Shown piece by piece: positions 46,617 to 58,707 of a DNA stretch of 64,000 bases (its first letter is position 1; every line of letters begins with the position of its first letter). Made by a program: the position numbers and the translations under genes. This DNA comes from Paracoccus solventivorans. Lineage in GTDB: Bacteria > Pseudomonadota > Alphaproteobacteria > Rhodobacterales > Rhodobacteraceae. Location: contig NZ_FRCK01000001.1 of assembly GCF_900142875.1 (NCBI RefSeq), positions 310,001 through 374,000 on the forward strand. Reading direction: 5' to 3'. The notes below the pieces were generated by a model, which ran no database searches, was not told the origin of the DNA, and saw only the letters and a list, made by a program, of their open reading frames with translations.

Positions 46617-46725
46617 GTGGCGCGGGCCATGCGCGGGGCGGTTCGCGGGCGGGAACGATCCCGGGCAGCCGCGGGTTGAAGGGGCAAGGACCGGCCGCAA
46701 CCGTGGCCCCAGCAAGGATTTCCCC

Positions 46726-47529
46726 ATGGCCGACAACGATCATCTGCCGCAGAACACCCATATTCCCGCCGACCCCGGCGCCGGCGCCGCACGGATGGAC
46801 TCGCGCCGGATCCCGCCGCATGGCGATGTCTCGCCCAAGGGCGACCGGATCTGGCCGCGCCCGTCGATGACCGCCAAGGTGCTGGTCTATGGCGGCACGG
46901 CGCTGGCAGCGGCGGCGGCGACCGCGGCCGGGGTGCTGGCGGTGCGCAAGGTGGCGGATCTGGTGTCGGGCAACGAGGCGCTGGACCGCGAGGCTGACCG
47001 CGCCGCCGAACGCGCAGCCGAGCGGGCACGCCAGCAGGTCTACAGCGCCGCCCGCGGCGGCAGCTCTGGCCACGCCCCCCGCTTTGCCATCATGCCCGAC
47101 CCCGAGCGCGAGGAGATGCGCACCCGCGCCCGCACCCGGATGCGCGAGGATGCCGCGGCCCGCAACCGCCTGCGCGAGCAGGCCCGCGCCGCCTCGGAGG
47201 CGCCCGGCAAGACCCGGCCCCGCCGCCCGGCGCCACCCCGCCAGGGACTGCTGGACGAGATCGAAAGCAATGCCCGCCGCGTGACCCGCACCATCGACGA
47301 TGTGGTCGGCGCCGTAGGGGCGGCGGTGGCTGGCTTCCGCTCGGTCGCCGGGCAGGCCGACGGCCTGATGCGCGAGTTCGGAGGCGCAGCCGACCAGCTG
47401 CGCAGCTTTTTCGAGCGCGGCCACGCTGGCGGCGATGCCCGGAAGCCCGCTCCGGGCGCGCCCTTTCGCCGCACCCCGGACCGCGGGGACGACGACGCGC
47501 AGGACGACCCCCGCGTTCACCGGCTGTGA
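46726..47529 (+). CDS. Hypothetical single-helix protein
   Basis: 267 residues from ATG 46726. No signal peptide; one hydrophobic helix at about residues 49-70 (AKVLVYGGTALAAAAATAAGVLAV). It is followed by a strongly charged Arg/Glu/Ala coiled-coil-like region (about 82-165) and an amphipathic segment (IESNARRVTRTIDDVVGAVGAAVAGFRSVAGQADGLMREFGGAADQLRSFF) reminiscent of DUF883 or phasin-like helices. I do not recognise the family. It precedes the YihY gene by 16 bases and may be co-transcribed with it. GC-rich third positions are consistent with real coding. Confidence 0.7.
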   Translation: MADNDHLPQNTHIPADPGAGAARMDSRRIPPHGDVSPKGDRIWPRPSMTAKVLVYGGTALAAAAATAAGVLAVRKVADLVSGNEALDREADRAAERAAERARQQVYSAARGGSSGHAPRFAIMPDPEREEMRTRARTRMREDAAARNRLREQARAASEAPGKTRPRRPAPPRQGLLDEIESNARRVTRTIDDVVGAVGAAVAGFRSVAGQADGLMREFGGAADQLRSFFERGHAGGDARKPAPGAPFRRTPDRGDDDAQDDPRVHRL

Positions 47530-47545
47530 CGAGGGCCCGGCCGCA

Positions 47546-48604
47546 ATGAGTGCCCGCGACGACATCATCGGCGCCTTCATGGGACCGCTGCCGGCGGACT
47601 GGCGCAGCCGCAAGGGGCTGCCGCCGCTGCCGGACGCGGACACCGCCCCAGAAACCGCCGCCAAGACCGCCGCGGCGAACCGCGCGCCGCCGCCCCGCAT
47701 CCCCGGCGCCCCGCAGACCCCGTGGGAGCTGAGCCGCGAAAGCTGGCTGGCCATCGGCAAGCGGCTGATCCACGAGTTCGGCAGCGACCGGGTGACCTCG
47801 GTTGCGGGCGGCGTCACCTTCTTCGGGCTGCTGGCGCTGTTCCCGGCGATCACGGCGCTGGTCTCGATCTATGGGCTGCTGGCCGACCCCTCGACCATTG
47901 CCGGCAACCTCGAGATGCTGGACCGGATGCTGCCGGAAAGCGCCATCGAGCTGATCGAAGGACAGGTCACCGCCATCGCCTCGGCCTCCAGCACCTCGCT
48001 GTCGATCGCGGGGATCGTGGCGATCCTGGTGGCGCTGTGGACCGCGAACGGCGGGATGAAGGCGCTGATCGAGGCAATGAACATCGCCTGGTTCGAAACC
48101 GAAAAGCGCGGCTTCATCCGGCTGAACCTGGTGTCGATGGCGATGACCCTGGGCGCGATCCTCAGCATCGTCGTTATGCTGGCGATGGTGGCGGTGCTGC
48201 CGATCCTGCTGAACACGGTGTTGGCCGGCGGCTGGGGCGAAACCGTCATGGGGCTGCTGCGCTGGCCGCTGCTGGTGGGGCTGCTGATCTTTGGACTGGC
48301 GGTGCTGTACCGTTTCGGCCCCAGCAAGGAGGATGCGGTCTGGCAGTGGATCTCGCCCGGGGCGCTGCTGGCCACCGCCGGGCTGCTGGTAGCCTCGGCG
48401 CTGTTTTCCTTCTACGTGTCGAACTTTGCCAATTACAACGAGACCTACGGCTCGCTGGGGGCGGCGGTGGTCACCATGATGTGGCTGTGGATCGCGGCGA
48501 TCGTGGTGCTGGTCGGGGCCGAGCTGAACTCCGAGGTCGAGCGGCAGATCAAGATCGAGAACGGGGTGCCGCCCAAGGGCGACGAGGACCTGCGCAAGAC
48601 GTGA
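47546..48604 (+). CDS. YihY/virulence factor BrkB family membrane protein
   Basis: 352 residues from ATG 47546. A Pro-rich cytoplasmic start of about 60 residues precedes six helices with the BrkB motifs: FGSDRVTSVAGGVTFFGLLALFPAITALVSIYGLL, WTANGGMKALIEAMNIAW, YRFGPS, PGALLATAGLLVASALFSFYVSNFANYNETYGSLGAAVVTMMWLWIAAIVVLVGAELNSE. Inner-membrane protein of poorly known function (once thought RNase BN). Convergent with tig through a shared terminator. Confidence 0.93.
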   Translation: MSARDDIIGAFMGPLPADWRSRKGLPPLPDADTAPETAAKTAAANRAPPPRIPGAPQTPWELSRESWLAIGKRLIHEFGSDRVTSVAGGVTFFGLLALFPAITALVSIYGLLADPSTIAGNLEMLDRMLPESAIELIEGQVTAIASASSTSLSIAGIVAILVALWTANGGMKALIEAMNIAWFETEKRGFIRLNLVSMAMTLGAILSIVVMLAMVAVLPILLNTVLAGGWGETVMGLLRWPLLVGLLIFGLAVLYRFGPSKEDAVWQWISPGALLATAGLLVASALFSFYVSNFANYNETYGSLGAAVVTMMWLWIAAIVVLVGAELNSEVERQIKIENGVPPKGDEDLRKT

Positions 48605-48629
48605 AAAGGGCCGCCCCGGGGGGCGGCCC
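48604..48629 (-). terminator. Rho-independent terminator of tig (bidirectional)
   Basis: 8-bp stem GGGCCGCC/GGCGGCCC (48608-48615 with 48622-48629). On the minus strand it is followed by TTTTC, so it terminates tig; it may also serve the convergent YihY gene. Confidence 0.8.
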
Positions 48630-48653
48630 TATCCGATCCGGCGTGGGCGAGAC

Positions 48654-49988
48654 TCAGATCTCGTCCAGCGATTCCAGAGCCTTTTCCAGCTCTTCCTTGG
48701 AGACGGCGCGTTCGGTCACCTTGGCGCCGGCGACGATGTGGTCCACCACCTTGTCCTCGAAGATCGGGGCGCGCAGCTGCTGGCGGGCGGCCTCGTTCTG
48801 CTGGATGAACTCGAAGAAGGCGCGCTCCTGGCCGGGGAAGTTGCGGGCCTGGTTCAGCACCGCCTGGGTCATTTCCTGATCGCTGACGGTGATCTCGGCC
48901 TTTTGCCCGACATCGGCCAAGAGCAGGCCCAGACGCACCCGGCGCTCGGCCAGTTTCTTGTGTTCCTCGGTCGGCTCGATGGCGCCGTGGTTGTGGCCGT
49001 GCTCTTCGGGGTGTTCCTCGTGCCACAGCTGGTGGGCGATCTGCGCCGCCTCGGCCTCGACCAGCGATTCCGGCAGTTCGAAGCTGACCAGCTCGTCCAG
49101 GCGGTCGAGCAGCGCGCGCTTGACCAGCGCCCGCGCCGCGCCCTTGTATTCGGCGCCGAGCCGGTCCGAGATCTGGGTCTTCAGCGCCTCGAGGCTTTCG
49201 GCGCCGAAGCGCTTGGCCAGCTCGTCGTCGATTTCAGCGGCTTTCGGCGACTTGACGGCGTGGACCTTGGTTTCAAACACCGCGGCCTTGCCCTTGAGAT
49301 GGGGCGCGCCGTAATCCTCGGGGAAGGTGACGTTGACGTTGATCTCGTCGCCGGCCTTGGCGCCGATCAGCTGCTCCTCGAAGCCGGGGATGAACGAGCC
49401 CGAGCCCAGCACCAGCGGATAGCCCTCGGCGGTGCCGCCCTCGAACGCCTCGCCGTCGACCATGCCCTTGAAGTCGATGGTGACCTGATCGCCCGACTGC
49501 GCGGCCTCGCCCTCGGCGCGGTCCTCGAAGTCCTGCGCGTTCTTGGCCAGGTTCTCCAGCGCCTCGGTGACGGCGGATTCCTCGGGCTCGACGGTCAGGC
49601 GCTCCAGCTCGACGCCGGACAGGTCGGTCTCGGGGATCTCGGGCAGCAGCTCGTAGGAGACGTTGACGACCACGTCGTCACCCTCGGTCCAGCCTTCCCC
49701 GTTTTCCATCTCGACCTTGGGCTGGGTGGCGGGGCGGACGTTGCCCTCGGCCATATGGGCGTTGATCGCGTCGTCGATGGATTTCTGCATCGCGTCGCCC
49801 ATGACCCGCTGGCCATAGGTCTTTTTCAGCAGCGCCATCGGCACCTTGCCCTTGCGGAACCCCTTCATCTCGATCTGGGGCTGGGCCTCGGCAAGCTGGC
49901 GGTCCACCTCGGCGGCAAGCTCGGCCGCCGGCAGGGTGAAGCGGTAGCCGCGCTTGAGACCTTGGTTCAGGGTTTCCGTGACCTGCAT
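48654..49988 (-). CDS. tig: Trigger factor, ribosome-bound chaperone
   Basis: 444 residues from ATG 49988. The ribosome-binding tail motif is present as [17 protein letters not shown] (usual GFRxGKxP). The FKBP-type isomerase domain follows (about 150-245: [50 protein letters not shown]), then the C-terminal helical arms. A histidine-rich segment ([13 protein letters not shown], about 323-335) interrupts the C-terminal domain. It protects nascent chains at the exit tunnel. tRNA-Leu lies 22 bases upstream on the same strand. Confidence 0.97.
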   Translation of the reverse strand: MQVTETLNQGLKRGYRFTLPAAELAAEVDRQLAEAQPQIEMKGFRKGKVPMALLKKTYGQRVMGDAMQKSIDDAINAHMAEGNVRPATQPKVEMENGEGWTEGDDVVVNVSYELLPEIPETDLSGVELERLTVEPEESAVTEALENLAKNAQDFEDRAEGEAAQSGDQVTIDFKGMVDGEAFEGGTAEGYPLVLGSGSFIPGFEEQLIGAKAGDEINVNVTFPEDYGAPHLKGKAAVFETKVHAVKSPKAAEIDDELAKRFGAESLEALKTQISDRLGAEYKGAARALVKRALLDRLDELVSFELPESLVEAEAAQIAHQLWHEEHPEEHGHNHGAIEPTEEHKKLAERRVRLGLLLADVGQKAEITVSDQEMTQAVLNQARNFPGQERAFFEFIQQNEAARQQLRAPIFEDKVVDHIVAGAKVTERAVSKEELEKALESLDEI

Positions 49989-50010
49989 ATCCGTTCCTTC
50001 GTTTCCATCC

Positions 50011-50095
50011 TGGTGCGGGTGGAGGGACTTGAACCCCCACGCCTTGCGGCGCCAGAACCTAAATCTGGTGCGTCTGCCAGTTCCGCCACACCCGC
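50011..50095 (-). tRNA. tRNA-Leu (anticodon TAG)
   Basis: 85 bases on the minus strand. Acceptor GCGGGTG pairs with CACCCGC before an encoded CCA. The anticodon arm is CCAGA-TTTAGGT-TCTGG (anticodon TAG), a long variable arm follows (GCGCC/GGCGT type), and the T-arm has GGTTCAAGTCC. A class II tRNA reading CUA and related leucine codons. It is directly upstream of tig. Confidence 0.98.
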
Positions 50096-50189
50096 AATTC
50101 CTGCCCGGACGGGCCGAGGGGTCCGCCGGAAATCCGGGGCGTCTTAGCAAAGCCCGCCGCCGCACGCGAGGGGATTCTTGCGTCGGGCG

Positions 50190-50239
50190 CCGGACCGGGG
50201 CGCTGCCCCGGACCCCGGGATATTTGCGGACAGAAGATG
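50190..50239 (+). repeat. REP-like element copy 7
   Basis: Hairpin CCGGGGCGCTGCCCCGG (50195-50211), then ACCCCGGGATATTTGCG and GACAGAAGATG. It ends at the last codon of nnr on the opposite strand. Confidence 0.75.
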
Positions 50240-52291
<2,052 letters not shown>

Positions 52292-52336
52292 GCCAACCGA
52301 ACCCGCCGCGAACCCGCGGCAAAGGAGACGACACAC

Positions 52337-53746
52337 ATGAAAACCGTCGCCGAAGTGCTGGAACTTCTGGCTTCCGAAGAAGTGGCCTATGTCGATGTCC
52401 GCTTCACCGACCCCCGCGGCCGGCTGCATCACGTCACGCTGGACGTGGATCTGGTCAACGAGGATTTCTTTGAGGACGGGCTGATGTTCGACGGCAGCTC
52501 GGTCGCCGGATGGAAATCGGTCGACCAGTCCGACATGAAGCTGATGCCCGACCCGGCCACCGCCTATCTGGACCCGTTCTACGCCGAAAAGACCCTGTGC
52601 CTGCATTGCACCGTGGCCGAGCCCGACACCGGAGAGCCCTATTCCCGCGACCCCCGCGGCACCGCCGTCAAGGCCGAGGCCTATCTGAAGTCGACCGGCA
52701 TCGGCGACGTGGCCTGGTTCGGCCCCGAGGCCGAGTTCTTCATCTTTGACGACGTGCGGTTTTCGGTCACCCCGCAGAAGGTCGGCTACCAGATCGACGC
52801 GGTGTCGGCCGCCTGGAACACCGACAGTGAATACGAGATGGGCAACCAGGCGCATCGCGCCCCGCTCAAGGGCGGCTATGTGCCGGTGAACCCGATCGAC
52901 GACGGCCAGGATATCCGCAGCGAGATGCTGTCCACGCTCAAGCGTATCGGCATCAAGGTGGACAAGCACCACCACGAGGTCGCCACCTGCCAGCACGAGC
53001 TGGGCACCGTCTTCGGCGGGCTGGTGGAACAGGCCGACAACCTGCAAAAGCAGAAATACGTCATCCACAACGTCGCCCATGCCTATGGCAAGACCGCGAC
53101 CTTCATGCCCAAGCCGATGAAGGGCGACAACGGCTCGGGGATGCATGTGAACATGTCGATCTGGAGGGACGGCAAGCCGCTGTTTTCCGGCGACAAATAT
53201 GCGGACCTGTCGCAAGAGGCGCTGTGGTTCATCGGCGGCATCCTGCGCCACGCCAAGGCGCTGAACGCACTGACCAACCCCTCGACCAACAGCTACAAGC
53301 GGCTGATCCCGGGGTTCGAGGCGCCGGTGCTGCGGGCCTATTCGGCGCGCAACCGCTCGGGCGCGGTGCGGATTCCGTGGACCGAAAGCCCCAAGGCCAA
53401 GCGGGTCGAGGCGCGGTTCCCCGATCCCTCGGCCAACCCCTACCTGGCCTTTGCGGCGCTGCTGATGGCGGGGCTGGACGGGATCCGCAACAAGATCGAC
53501 CCGGGCCCGGCCTCGGACAAGGACCTGTACGACCTGCCGCCCGAAGAGCTGGCAGGCATCCCCACGGTCTGCGGCAGCCTGCGCGAGGCGCTGGACGAGC
53601 TGGAAAAGGACATGGATTTCCTGCTGGCCGGCGACGTGTTCACCCGCGACCAGCTGGGCGCCTATATCCGGCTGAAGCGCGGCGAGGTCGAAGCCTTCGA
53701 GCAGACCCCGCATCCGATCGAATACGCGATGTATTACAGCTGCTGA
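52337..53746 (+). CDS. glnA: Glutamine synthetase, type I
   Basis: 469 residues, the usual GSI length. Substrate and metal motifs are MFDGSSVAGWKSVDQSDM, GPEAEFFIFDD, and KPMKGDNGSGMHVNMSIW; the adenylylation tyrosine lies in KDLYDLPPEEL near the C-terminus. It makes glutamine from glutamate, ammonia and ATP. AAGGAG precedes the ATG. It is regulated through GlnB by covalent modification. Confidence 0.98.
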   Translation: MKTVAEVLELLASEEVAYVDVRFTDPRGRLHHVTLDVDLVNEDFFEDGLMFDGSSVAGWKSVDQSDMKLMPDPATAYLDPFYAEKTLCLHCTVAEPDTGEPYSRDPRGTAVKAEAYLKSTGIGDVAWFGPEAEFFIFDDVRFSVTPQKVGYQIDAVSAAWNTDSEYEMGNQAHRAPLKGGYVPVNPIDDGQDIRSEMLSTLKRIGIKVDKHHHEVATCQHELGTVFGGLVEQADNLQKQKYVIHNVAHAYGKTATFMPKPMKGDNGSGMHVNMSIWRDGKPLFSGDKYADLSQEALWFIGGILRHAKALNALTNPSTNSYKRLIPGFEAPVLRAYSARNRSGAVRIPWTESPKAKRVEARFPDPSANPYLAFAALLMAGLDGIRNKIDPGPASDKDLYDLPPEELAGIPTVCGSLREALDELEKDMDFLLAGDVFTRDQLGAYIRLKRGEVEAFEQTPHPIEYAMYYSC

Positions 53747-53765
53747 CGCTGTTTCGGCGGCACCG

Positions 53766-53821
53766 CCGGACCGGGGGTTTTCCACCCCCGGACCCCCGGA
53801 GGATATTTGAAACCGCCCGAA
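53766..53821 (+). repeat. REP-like element copy 8
   Basis: Hairpin CCGGGGGTTTTCCACCCCCGG (53770-53790), then ACCCCCGGAGGATATTTGAA and ACCGCCCGAA. It lies after glnA and shares its tail with copy 9 at 60960, forming a subtype. Confidence 0.75.
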
Positions 53822-53897
53822 CCCCTGCCCCCCCGGTTGCCTCTGAGGCCGCCAAGGGGGTAAGCGGGCGGCGACAGTTTTCGAGAAGGTGAAGGCC

Positions 53898-55205
53898 ATG
53901 ATCCCGCGCTATTCCCGCCCCGAGATGGTGGCCATCTGGTCGCCGGACACCAAGTTCCGCATCTGGTACGAGATCGAGGCCCATGCCTGCGACGCGCAGG
54001 CCGATCTGGGCGTGATCCCGCGCGAGAACGCCGAAGCGGTGTGGAAAGCGAAGGATGTCACCTTCGACGTGGCCCGCATCGACGAGATCGAGGCGGTGAC
54101 CAAGCACGACGTGATCGCCTTTCTGACCCATCTGGCCGAGCATGTGGGCAGTGAGCAGGCGCGCTTCGTTCACCAGGGGATGACCAGCTCGGACGTGCTG
54201 GACACCACGCTGAACGTGCAGCTGGTGCGCGCCGCCGACATCCTGCTGGCCGACATGGACCGGGTGCTGGCGGCGCTGAAAAAACGTGCCTTTGAACACA
54301 AGGACACGGTGCGCATCGGCCGCAGCCACGGCATCCATGCCGAGCCCACCACCATGGGCCTGACCTTCGCCCGCTTCTACGCCGAGATGGCCCGGGGCCG
54401 CGAGCGGCTGGAGCGCGCCCGCGAGGAAGTCGCGACCGGCGCGATTTCCGGCGCGGTCGGCACCTTCGCCAACATCGACCCGGCGGTCGAGGACCATGTC
54501 TGCGAGATGATGGGGCTGCGCCCGGAACCGATCAGCACGCAGGTGATCCCGCGCGATCGCCACGCGATGTTCTTTGCCACGCTGGGGGTGATCGCCTCGA
54601 GCATGGAAAACATCGCCATCGAGATCCGCCACATGCAGCGCACGGAGGTGCTCGAGGCCGAGGAATATTTCAGCCCCGGCCAGAAGGGCAGCTCGGCGAT
54701 GCCGCACAAGCGCAACCCGGTGCTGACCGAAAACCTGACCGGGCTGGCGCGGCTGGTGCGCATGGCGGTGGTGCCGGCGATGGAAAACGTAGCGCTGTGG
54801 CACGAGCGCGACATCAGCCATTCCTCGGTCGAGCGCGCCATCGGACCGGACGCGACGATCACGCTGGATTTCGCGCTGAACCGGCTGGCCGGGGTGATCG
54901 AGAAGCTGGTGATCTATCCCGACAACATGCTGGCCAACATGAACAAGTTCCGCGGGCTGGTGATGTCGCAGCGGGTGCTGCTGGCGCTGACCCAGGCCGG
55001 GGTGTCGCGCGAGGACGCCTATCGTCTGGTGCAGCGCAACGCCATGAAGGTCTGGGAACAGGGTGCCGATTTCCGCGAGGAACTGCTGGCCGACCCGGAA
55101 GTGACCGCGGCACTGTCGCCCTCCGAGATCGAAGAGAAGTTCGACCTCGGCTATCACACCAAGCACGTCGACACGATCTTCCGCCGGGTGTTCGGCGAGG
55201 CCTGA
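53898..55205 (+). CDS. purB: Adenylosuccinate lyase
   Basis: 435 residues from ATG 53898 with AAGGTGAAGG upstream. The fumarase/ASL superfamily signature is GSSAMPHKRNP; the HVGSEQARFVHQGMTSSDVLDT segment with the catalytic histidine region and RSHGIHAEPTTMGL are present. It acts twice in purine synthesis, releasing fumarate from SAICAR and adenylosuccinate. Between REP copy 8 and the fliG-like gene. No operon partner. Confidence 0.97.
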   Translation: MIPRYSRPEMVAIWSPDTKFRIWYEIEAHACDAQADLGVIPRENAEAVWKAKDVTFDVARIDEIEAVTKHDVIAFLTHLAEHVGSEQARFVHQGMTSSDVLDTTLNVQLVRAADILLADMDRVLAALKKRAFEHKDTVRIGRSHGIHAEPTTMGLTFARFYAEMARGRERLERAREEVATGAISGAVGTFANIDPAVEDHVCEMMGLRPEPISTQVIPRDRHAMFFATLGVIASSMENIAIEIRHMQRTEVLEAEEYFSPGQKGSSAMPHKRNPVLTENLTGLARLVRMAVVPAMENVALWHERDISHSSVERAIGPDATITLDFALNRLAGVIEKLVIYPDNMLANMNKFRGLVMSQRVLLALTQAGVSREDAYRLVQRNAMKVWEQGADFREELLADPEVTAALSPSEIEEKFDLGYHTKHVDTIFRRVFGEA

Positions 55206-55219
55206 GCCCGTTCACCGAA

Positions 55220-55229
55220 GCTTAAGGGT
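55220..55229 (+). promoter_or_regulatory. Decamer GCTTAAGGGT upstream of the FliG-like gene
   Basis: Identical to the decamer before the FliM/N-like gene at 25642-25651 and at nearly the same distance (43 bases) from the ATG. It also sits 5 bases before a possible GTG start at 55234, where it would look like a ribosome-binding site (AAGGG). Confidence 0.4.
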
Positions 55230-55272
55230 CCGCGTGCCAGATTGCCCTGACGGTGATTCGACGGGGGCGGGC

Positions 55273-56325
55273 ATGATCAGGGCGACGCCGGGGCTGACGC
55301 CCCGGCAAAAGGCGGCGGTGGTGGTCCGGGTGGTGCTGGCCGACGGCGAGGGGCTGGGCCTCTCGCAGCTGCCGCCCGAGTTGCAGGCGCTGCTGGCGCA
55401 GGAAATGTCGGTGATGGAGCTGGTCGACCGCGAGACCTGCGACCAGATCCTGACCGAGTTCTGCGACATGATCGAGGCGGTGGGGGTGACCTTTCCCGGC
55501 TCGATCGACGGCACGCTGGATTTCCTGGGCGCGCATCTGTCGCCCGACACCACCCTGCGGCTGCAGAAGCTGGCGGCGCTGAATGGCGCCGCCGACCCTT
55601 GGGACCGGATCGCCGCCCTGGCCCCCGCGCAGCTGGCCGAGCTGGCCCGGACCGAGGCGGTCGAGGTCGCGGCGGTGATGTTCTCGCGCCTGCCGGTGGC
55701 GCGGGCGACGCAGGTGTTCGGGCTGCTCGACGCCGGGCTGGCGCGGCGGATTGCCTATGCGATGTCGCTGACCGCGGGGATCGAGGCGCCGGCGTTGCGG
55801 CGGATCGGACTGGCGCTGATGCGGGCGGTGGAATCGCTGCCGAAGCCGGCGATCGACGCGCAGCTGGTGGAAAAGCTGGGCGCGCTGCTGAACCTGGCGC
55901 CCGCGCAGACCCGCGACACGGTGCTGGCCGGGCTCGACCAGGACGACGCCGCCTTTGCGGTGCAGGTGCGCCGGACCATCTTTACCTGGGCGAATATCCC
56001 GCGCCGGCTCGACCCCCGCGACATTCCCCGCGTCATGCGCGAGGTCGACGCCGCCACCATCGCCAAGGCGATGGCCGGGGCCACCGGCGACGATGCGCCC
56101 ACGGTCGAGTTCCTGCTGGGCGGGCTCGGCTCTCGCCTGGCCGATTCGATGCGCGAGGAGATCGAGGCGGTGGGCAAGGTCTCGGCCCGCGACGCCGAGG
56201 CTGCAATGACCACAGTGGTCGCCGCGATCCGCGAGATGGAACAGGCGGGCGAGCTGGTGCTGCTGACCGAGGCCGAGGAGGAGGAAGATGCGACCGCGCC
56301 GCCAGCCGCTGCACCCGAGGGGTGA
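55273..56325 (+). CDS. Orphan FliG-like protein
   Basis: 350 residues from ATG 55273 (GTG 55234 is possible). Helical armadillo-like repeats resemble FliG middle and C-terminal domains: LTPRQKAAVVVRVVLADGE at the N-terminus (usual KAAILLLSLGxE), LAQLARTEAVEVAAVMFSRLPVARATQVFGLL, and RRTIFTWANIPRRLDPRDIPRVMREVDAATIAKAMAG...NLSxR-equivalent GSRLADSMREEIEAVGKV. FliG is the torque-transmitting C-ring subunit. No other flagellar gene is near it. Function in this organism is unknown; ancestral or adapted use is inferred. Confidence 0.78.
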   Translation: MIRATPGLTPRQKAAVVVRVVLADGEGLGLSQLPPELQALLAQEMSVMELVDRETCDQILTEFCDMIEAVGVTFPGSIDGTLDFLGAHLSPDTTLRLQKLAALNGAADPWDRIAALAPAQLAELARTEAVEVAAVMFSRLPVARATQVFGLLDAGLARRIAYAMSLTAGIEAPALRRIGLALMRAVESLPKPAIDAQLVEKLGALLNLAPAQTRDTVLAGLDQDDAAFAVQVRRTIFTWANIPRRLDPRDIPRVMREVDAATIAKAMAGATGDDAPTVEFLLGGLGSRLADSMREEIEAVGKVSARDAEAAMTTVVAAIREMEQAGELVLLTEAEEEEDATAPPAAAPEG

Positions 56326-56333
56326 GGATGGGC

Positions 56334-56461
56334 GCCGTTTGGCGTATGGAGGGCTGGGGTTTGGGTGAGAATGGTCGCCGTTGGCCTGAAGATGACCGCC
56401 GTTTGGGGTGTGGAGGGCCGCCGTTGGTGTGAAGATGGCCGATGTGTCTCGCAGTGCCGGG
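56334..56461. repeat. 64-bp tandem repeat pair
   Basis: GCCGTTTGG followed by a variable base-GT and GGAGGG occurs at 56334 and 56398, offset 64 bp, with several degenerate GATGGnCGCCGTTTGG cores between. It begins 9 bases after the FliG-like stop. Noncoding. Confidence 0.65.
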
Positions 56462-56621
56462 CACGAGACCCGTCGGCCGCCCGAGTCCGAGCGGGCAGGC
56501 CCGGGTTTTGCCGACAAGGGGCCAGCACAAAGGGTGGGATCACCTGGCGGCCTCCCCCTGCCCGAGAAGGGCCCGGTCATGCGGGGCAGCCTCAGCGGCA
56601 GGCGGTATTGGCCAGCCACGG

Positions 56622-56782
56622 CGGTGGGATCACTTGCCAGCCGCAGCGGCGGGTGCCACCTCCACCGCAGCGGTGGGATCACTTGCCAGCCTCAGCGACG
56701 GGCGGCACCTCCACCGCAGCGGTGGGATCACTTGCCAGCCACGGCGGCGGACCACTTGCCAGCCGCGGCGGCGGGCGACTAT
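56622..56782. repeat. 49-bp minisatellite array
   Basis: Units starting CGGTGGGATCACTTGCCAGC at 56622, 56671 and 56720 are exactly 49 bp apart, with truncated copies at 56531 and 56751. Between units the CACCTCCACCGCAG segment is conserved. Long frames run through it only because of base composition. With the 64-bp pair it fills 56326-56829. Confidence 0.8.
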
Positions 56783-56829
56783 TCAGGACCGCATTCCAGG
56801 CATGTTTTCAGGAACCGGGGCCGTCCCAA

Positions 56830-56973
56830 ATGACCAACATGATCGCGGCCGTGCTGGCGCTGATGATCCTGGGGCTGTTCGCACTGGGCGCGCTGGTGCT
56901 GCACTGGAACCTGCCGCTATTCCTGGGCCGGCAGATGCTGGTCTTCATCGAATGGGTCAGCTTCTGGCGCTGA
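56830..56973 (+). CDS. Small conserved single-helix membrane protein
   Basis: 47 residues from ATG 56830. One hydrophobic helix (about 4-26, MIAAVLALMILGLFALGALVLHW) and a short conserved tail, [22 protein letters not shown] recall similar tiny glyceraldehyde-phosphate-dehydrogenase-adjacent proteins in Rhodobacterales, but that is memory, not a search. Function unknown. No strong ribosome-binding site. Confidence 0.65.
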   Translation: MTNMIAAVLALMILGLFALGALVLHWNLPLFLGRQMLVFIEWVSFWR

Positions 56974-57620
56974 GCCGCAGCATCGCGGGCCTTGCCGTGC
57001 TGCCGCAACCGCTCTGCCCACCCGTGCGCCCATATCGCACCGCAGACCGAGAAAGCCGCCGGCTGTTGGAGTCCCACGGCTCGCCCGACCGGATCGCGCT
57101 GGTCCTCAACGAACTGCACGGCGTCAGCCAAGACGGCGCGCTGGCCGCGCTGGACAAGCGGTTCAAGGCTGACATCGACCCCGCCCGCGTCGCCGCGATC
57201 ATCAACGAGCCGGTGCCGATCAAGCCCCCGGCCCATGGGCCAACCCGCCACCCGACACAGCTCCCCGTTGGTGCGCCCCTGCTGCGGCAACCACGCAACC
57301 GAATCCTCACCCGGTCCCGCACCGCCCCGACGGATGGACCAACGCCCTGCCACCGGACACAGCTACCCGCTGGTGCGCCCCTACTGCGGCAACCATGCGA
57401 CCGAATCCTCACCCGGTCCCGCACCGCCCCGACGGATGGACCGACGCCCTGCCACCCGACACAGCTACCCGCTGGTGCGCCCCTACTGCGGCAACCATAC
57501 AGTCGAATCCCCACCCGGCCCCGCACCGCCCCCGGCAGCAGGACCCGCCAGCCCCTCGCCCGCCAGCCGGGCCCCATCCTCCGGCAGAGGCCCCCTTTCG
57601 GCGGCATTTCGCGCGGCTGA
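56952..57620 (+). CDS. Hypothetical ORF with 34-residue repeats in its C-terminal half
   Basis: 222 codons from ATG 56952, overlapping the end of the 47-residue gene by 22 bases in another frame. Residues about 40-97 look genuinely coding: high GC at third positions and sequence such as [29 protein letters not shown]. From about residue 99 the frame enters a 102-bp (34-codon) tandem array where third-position GC falls to about 70% and all three plus frames stay open. So the N-terminal part may be a real gene and the repeats may be an expansion that took over its 3' end. No family recognised; no clear ribosome-binding site. Confidence 0.4.
   Translation: MGQLLALSRSIAGLAVLPQPLCPPVRPYRTADRESRRLLESHGSPDRIALVLNELHGVSQDGALAALDKRFKADIDPARVAAIINEPVPIKPPAHGPTRHPTQLPVGAPLLRQPRNRILTRSRTAPTDGPTPCHRTQLPAGAPLLRQPCDRILTRSRTAPTDGPTPCHPTQLPAGAPLLRQPYSRIPTRPRTAPGSRTRQPLARQPGPILRQRPPFGGISRG
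57248..57553. repeat. 102-bp tandem repeat array (three units)
   Basis: Units begin CCACCCGACACAGCT-like at 57248, 57350 and 57452, exactly 102 bp apart; units 1 and 2 are nearly identical, unit 3 diverges at its 3' end (about 57530). The length is a multiple of three, so it does not break any frame crossing it. Upstream of gap. Confidence 0.85.
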
Positions 57621-57685
57621 TTGCAATCCCCCGCCATATTGGGCATTGCCTTGCGCGCGGAGACCTGCGGTTGGAGAGGACTAAC

Positions 57686-58687
<1,002 letters not shown>

Positions 58688-58707
58688 GCGCCCCAGGCCC
58701 TGAATGA

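Noticed and set aside
56622..57553. CRISPR array
   Set aside because: Units of 49 and 102 bp are uniform over their whole length with no short repeat/unique spacer pattern, and no cas gene is present.
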